From NCBI GenBank assembly GCA_947290775.1, contig CAMYPM010000002.1, positions 62,001 to 126,000 on the forward strand: a stretch of 64,000 bases of DNA, read 5' to 3'. The notes below the pieces were generated by a model, which saw only the letters and a list, made by a program, of their open reading frames with translations, had not been told where the DNA came from and made no database searches. Of this stretch, positions 60,570 through 64,000 are shown piece after piece. The position numbers were made by a program, and so were the translations under genes. Positions within the stretch are counted from its first letter, which is position 1; the number at the start of each line of letters is the position of its first letter. The stretch comes from an uncultured Bacteroidales bacterium. GTDB lineage: Bacteria; Bacteroidota; Bacteroidia; Bacteroidales; Porphyromonadaceae.

Positions 60570-60657
60570 ATGTTCTGATCTTTTTATTGAAACATCTGTA
60601 TCTTTTGATCAAAAGGTATTGATGTTTGGTTTGAAAAGTATAGATCTTTTATCGCCC
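60570..60657. repeat. 22-bp degenerate repeat array D (four units)
   Basis: Units at 60570-60591, 60592-60613, 60614-60635 and 60636-60657 run at an exact 22-bp period. Unit 2 contains the perfect palindrome CTTTTGATCAAAAG. A CGTGTGGGGAAAAA segment precedes it, as in array A. The array lies between the divergent sodB and glgP genes. Confidence 0.78.
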
Positions 60658-60783
60658 CAAAGGTAACATTGCCTTTTCAAAGAGATTTCCTTCTGCAAAT
60701 GAGGCTTTTGTGAAGCAGCGCATCTTAACCTTTAAAGCATACCCCTGTAACAAAGCGGCAACCTCATTTTTCTCTTTCTTTAC

Positions 60784-60791
60784 TAACTTTG
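60784..60791 (+). promoter_or_regulatory. -7 box for the glucan phosphorylase gene
   Basis: TAACTTTG, 39 bases before the ATG at 60831. -33 element not clear. Confidence 0.5.
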
Positions 60792-60830
60792 TGAGAAGAG
60801 AAAGGAACAATATATACATCCGAGACCGTA

Positions 60831-63419
60831 ATGATCGCAAGAAAAAACAGCAATACACCTACTTGGTATCATGTTACCACGTATAGCGATTTACCTGAGG
60901 AGCTCCGTAAGTTGGAGCACATAGCCTACAATTTACGCTTTGAATGGCAACCGAATGTTAGCAGCCTCTTTGAGCGCATTGATGCTGACTTATGGGATGA
61001 TGTGGCACACAATCCCGTTCTCTTTCTAAGAAAGCTTTCTCGCGAACGCATTGATGCCGTAATGGAGGATAAAATACTGATTGATCGTATTGAGCAGGCA
61101 CATGAGTCTCTTATGGACTACTTGAATGAGCCTGTCGATACCTCTCGTCCCTCCGTAGCTTACTTCAGTATGGAATACGGACTCTCCAACATACTACACA
61201 TCTACTCAGGCGGATTAGGGGTATTAGCAGGCGATTACCTAAAAGAGGCTTCCGATAGCAATGTACCGATGGTAGCCGTAGGGTTACTTTACAGGCAGGG
61301 ATATTTTTCTCAAACAATAGATGAGAATGGCCGACAGATAGCCTCTAACCAAAAAGAGAATTTCTACAACTTACCCCTTGTTAAGGTGTCGGCTGAAGGC
61401 GGTGAGCCGCTTGTTATTCCTGTGCTTATGGGACAAAACACCGTATATGCACACGTATGGAAAGTAGCTGTAGGGAGAATCTCTCTCTATCTGCTGGATA
61501 CGGACATAGACCTCAACGGGGAATGGGACCGAAGTATTACAGCGCAACTTTATGGGGGAGACTGGGAAAATCGCCTACGCCAGGAGATACTGCTTGGCAT
61601 TGGAGGGATCAAGCTACTGCGTGCCCTCCACATAGAGAGCGATGTGTACCACATGAACGAGGGACACGCAGCCTTCATCAACATAGAGCGATTGGCGCAC
61701 ATGGTAGAGGGAGGGCTTTCCTTTGATCAAGCCCTTGAGATTGTCAGGTCCTCATCCTTGTATACGGTGCATACACCGGTACCTGCAGGACACGACTACT
61801 TCGATGAAGAACTCCTCAGTCGCTATATGTCCGACTATGCACGACGCATGGGGATTGAGTGGACTGATTTTTTAGATTTAGGCAAAGAGACTTCGGGCGA
61901 AGCAGGTAAGTTCTCTATGAGCCACTTAGCACTCAACACTTGCATAGGGGCAAATGGAGTAAGCCGCCTGCACGGCGAGGTAAGTAGGGAAATGTTTGCT
62001 CCTATGTGGAAAGGCTTTTTCCCTGAAGAGCTACATGTGGGGCACGTTACGAATGGGGTACACCTTCCCACCTGGGCTACGGAGGAGTGGTATCAATTCT
62101 TTGAAGAGCATTTGGGCAAAGACTTCTTGAAGCATCAAAGCGAAGAGACCTGCTGGGGAAAGCTTGAGACTGTGCCCAATGATGAAATATGGACTCTTCG
62201 CATGCAACTAAAGCAACGCCTGTACGACTACATAGAGAATAACCCGACTGCCACACAACTATTTAATGGGACCGATCCCTCCTTTGCGATGAAGGCTCTG
62301 GACCAGTTCAGTCCTAATGCTATGTACATCGGCTTTGCACGTCGTTTCGCTACATACAAACGAGCTCACTTACTCTTTACAGATTTAGAGCGATTGGCCT
62401 CAATTATGAACAATCCGCTCAGGCCGGTACACTTCATTTTTGCAGGTAAAGCCCACCCTGCTGATGGAGCCGGACAGGGACTGATACAGCACATAGTGGA
62501 AATCAGTAAAAGACCCGAATTTCTGGGGAAAATCATCTTCCTTCAAGATTATGACCTTACACTTGCCAAAATACTTATACCCGGAGTGGATGTGTGGCTC
62601 AATACACCGGTTCGCCCTATGGAAGCCAGTGGCACGAGTGGTATGAAGGCACAAATGAATGGGTGTCTGAATGCCTCTATATTAGATGGTTGGTGGGCTG
62701 AAGGATACCGAAAGGGCGGAGGATGGGCTATTAACGAGCATCCCTACTTCAGCTCTCTCGAATATGGTCCGGAAGTGCGTGATAAATTGGATGCTGCAGT
62801 ACTCTATGAGCTTCTTGAAAAGGAGATCGTACCGATGTACTACATGCGCAACGAGAAAGGGTGTCCCACCGAATGGGTAAACAGCATTAAGTACTCCATG
62901 AGGACGATCAGCCCCCACTTTACCATGAGACGAATGATCGATGAATACTACACCAAGTATTACGAACCACTCGCCCACCGCACAAAAGAATTAGTCAAAG
63001 ACAATTTGGCACTGACTAATACATTGGTACAGTGGAAGCACCATGTAAGCGATACCTGGTCCACAATTGAGTGCTTAAATCTGGATATAGCAGGACTCGG
63101 ACAAGGCAACGATGGGCGACCTACCGGCAAAAACATATTCTCCAAAGTAGTGCTGAATTGCGGTGCATTCAATGCAGATCTGATTACCGAGTTAGTCGTT
63201 TCTGAGATTTCCCCTCTTACCGGAAAGCTCAGCCTCGTAAAGGTGTACCCCTTCAGGGAAGTTGCTCGTGAAGGCAACATTCGCACCTACGAACTTGAAT
63301 TGACGCCACGCAATCCGGGTCGCTTCTCCATAGCTATTCGCATATCGCCTTGGCATCCCGCACTCCCTAATAGACAAGACTTTGCCTATGTGCATTGGCT
63401 CTCCATTGATAAGAAATAG
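60831..63419 (+). CDS. glgP: Alpha-glucan phosphorylase
   Basis: An 862-residue glycogen/starch phosphorylase of the short alpha-glucan phosphorylase type, releasing glucose-1-phosphate. The N-terminal DUF3417 region (YHVTTYSDLPEELRKLEHIA, NLRFEWQPNVSSLFERID) precedes the GT35 catalytic domain: VAYFSMEYGLSNILHIYSGG, VYHMNEGHAAFINIERLAHM, HVTNGVHLPTWATEEWYQF, FARRFATYKRAHLLFTDLER and the pyridoxal-phosphate lysine motif ASGTSGMKAQMNG with Lys at about residue 606. It is longer than the minimal family because of the N-terminal domain. Cytosolic; monocistronic by appearance. Confidence 0.95.
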   Translation: MIARKNSNTPTWYHVTTYSDLPEELRKLEHIAYNLRFEWQPNVSSLFERIDADLWDDVAHNPVLFLRKLSRERIDAVMEDKILIDRIEQAHESLMDYLNEPVDTSRPSVAYFSMEYGLSNILHIYSGGLGVLAGDYLKEASDSNVPMVAVGLLYRQGYFSQTIDENGRQIASNQKENFYNLPLVKVSAEGGEPLVIPVLMGQNTVYAHVWKVAVGRISLYLLDTDIDLNGEWDRSITAQLYGGDWENRLRQEILLGIGGIKLLRALHIESDVYHMNEGHAAFINIERLAHMVEGGLSFDQALEIVRSSSLYTVHTPVPAGHDYFDEELLSRYMSDYARRMGIEWTDFLDLGKETSGEAGKFSMSHLALNTCIGANGVSRLHGEVSREMFAPMWKGFFPEELHVGHVTNGVHLPTWATEEWYQFFEEHLGKDFLKHQSEETCWGKLETVPNDEIWTLRMQLKQRLYDYIENNPTATQLFNGTDPSFAMKALDQFSPNAMYIGFARRFATYKRAHLLFTDLERLASIMNNPLRPVHFIFAGKAHPADGAGQGLIQHIVEISKRPEFLGKIIFLQDYDLTLAKILIPGVDVWLNTPVRPMEASGTSGMKAQMNGCLNASILDGWWAEGYRKGGGWAINEHPYFSSLEYGPEVRDKLDAAVLYELLEKEIVPMYYMRNEKGCPTEWVNSIKYSMRTISPHFTMRRMIDEYYTKYYEPLAHRTKELVKDNLALTNTLVQWKHHVSDTWSTIECLNLDIAGLGQGNDGRPTGKNIFSKVVLNCGAFNADLITELVVSEISPLTGKLSLVKVYPFREVAREGNIRTYELELTPRNPGRFSIAIRISPWHPALPNRQDFAYVHWLSIDKK

Positions 63420-63485
63420 GAGAATCAATGCGCTATAACGAACAATTATGGCAGAGAGAAACATACAGCAGTCGGTTGCTTTTTG

Positions 63486-63493
63486 TAACTTTG
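63486..63493 (+). promoter_or_regulatory. -7 box for typA
   Basis: TAACTTTG, perfect match to TAnnTTTG, 22 bases before the typA ATG. -33 not clear. Confidence 0.55.
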
Positions 63494-63514
63494 CCGTGAT
63501 TTATTAAGCAAACT

Positions 63515-64000
63515 ATGCAATCTATACGCAATATAGCGATCATCGCACACGTCGACCATGGTAAGACAACACTCGTAGATAAGCTCCTATTGGCAGGGAA
63601 TCTTTTCCGCGAAGATAAGGTTGAAGAGGTAACTACATTCCTTGATAACAATGCCCTCGAGCGTGAGCGCGGTATCACCATCGTATCTAAAAATGTCAGC
63701 ATCCTATACAAAGGGATAAAAATAAATATTATCGATACCCCGGGACACGCCGACTTCGGTGGAGAGGTGGAGCGTGTGCTCAATATGGCAGATGGCTGTC
63801 TACTTTTGGTGGATGCCTTTGAGGGTCCTATGCCCCAGACACGATTTGTGCTACAGAAGGCACTTATGCTCGGCTTGAAACCTATCGTTGTGGTCAATAA
63901 GGTAGACAAGCAGAATGCACGCCCATTGGAAGTGCAGGATATGGTTTTTGATCTTATGGCCGGGCTGAATGCAACTGACGACCAGCTTGATTTTGTAACT
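63515..64000 (+). CDS. typA: TypA/BipA GTPase, N-terminal part (cut by window edge)
   Basis: The first 162 codons of a translation-factor GTPase related to EF-G. It has P-loop [16 protein letters not shown] (G1), [16 protein letters not shown] (G2 region), [17 protein letters not shown] (G3) and [12 protein letters not shown] (G4, NKVD). The start is at 63515 with no better alternative. TypA acts on the ribosome during stress and 50S assembly. The opposite-strand frame at 63433-63909 is a shadow. Confidence 0.95.
   Translation, partial: MQSIRNIAIIAHVDHGKTTLVDKLLLAGNLFREDKVEEVTTFLDNNALERERGITIVSKNVSILYKGIKINIIDTPGHADFGGEVERVLNMADGCLLLVDAFEGPMPQTRFVLQKALMLGLKPIVVVNKVDKQNARPLEVQDMVFDLMAGLNATDDQLDFVT

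Noticed and set aside
24807-60657. CRISPR array as explanation of the 22-bp repeats
   Set aside because: Units are tandem and degenerate with no unique spacers, occur in several small arrays, and there are no cas genes.
63433-63909. 158-codon minus-strand frame opposite typA
   Set aside because: Antisense to the highly conserved GTPase motifs of typA.

Overview
The window looks like chromosomal DNA from a member of the Bacteroidetes, most likely Porphyromonas or a close relative in the Porphyromonadaceae. Supporting signs are fimbrillin-type and BACON-domain lipoproteins, an outer-membrane beta-barrel receptor with a carboxypeptidase-like N-terminal domain, GldE, a fused SecDF, a complete MoxR/Bat operon, a cargo-like protein with a degenerate type IX secretion C-terminus, and Bacteroidetes promoter -7 boxes (TAnnTTTG, often TACCTTTG) upstream of many genes. 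Most genes lie on the minus strand. The plus-strand genes are the type IX cargo candidate, rubrerythrin, xerD, the glucan phosphorylase and typA, which is cut by the right edge.

Layout. 1-6.7 kb: a surface module with a cut-off secreted protein whose leader is predicted to fold, a FISUMP-like secreted protein, a fimbrillin/BACON/lamin-tail lipoprotein and a TonB-receptor-like barrel protein. 7.1-14.8 kb: an AT-rich accessory island of small exported, lipoprotein or membrane proteins without recognisable function. It also holds two broken copies of the same Rhs/YD-repeat segment, an S41 peptidase, an ankyrin lipoprotein and a duplicated promoter/start-codon cassette. 15-24.5 kb: core genes: tRNA-Pro, hemH, rpmH (too short for routine ORF calling), maf, kdsC, a DUF2520 gene, an ExbB/unknown/ExbD/ExbD set, tRNA-Ser, tatD, a polyprenyl synthase and tonB. 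25-34 kb: a tightly overlapping nine-gene moxR-DUF58-bat-PAP2 operon.

34.4-46.1 kb: the type IX cargo candidate, a three-domain rubrerythrin, PPTase/gldE/ssb, an O-methyltransferase, divergent aroQ and xerD sharing a palindromic promoter, and glyS-FKBP-surE-lpxB. 46-64 kb: dnaA, metK with a long leader, glmS-Bax inhibitor, a DUF2807 protein, secDF, a zinc metalloprotease, superoxide dismutase, glucan phosphorylase and partial typA.

Functional themes are TonB/ExbBD energisation of outer-membrane uptake, envelope building (KdsC, LpxB, GlmS, polyprenyl synthase, SecDF), oxidative-stress defence (SOD, rubrerythrin, perhaps Bat) and translation/replication housekeeping. The most unusual signals are: (i) intergenic arrays of a degenerate 22-bp repeat, each unit carrying a covarying palindrome, at four or more loci; (ii) the Rhs-remnant/orphan-gene island; (iii) two possible structured mRNA leaders, at the left edge and upstream of metK. 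All functional calls come from reading motifs by eye; no database search was run.
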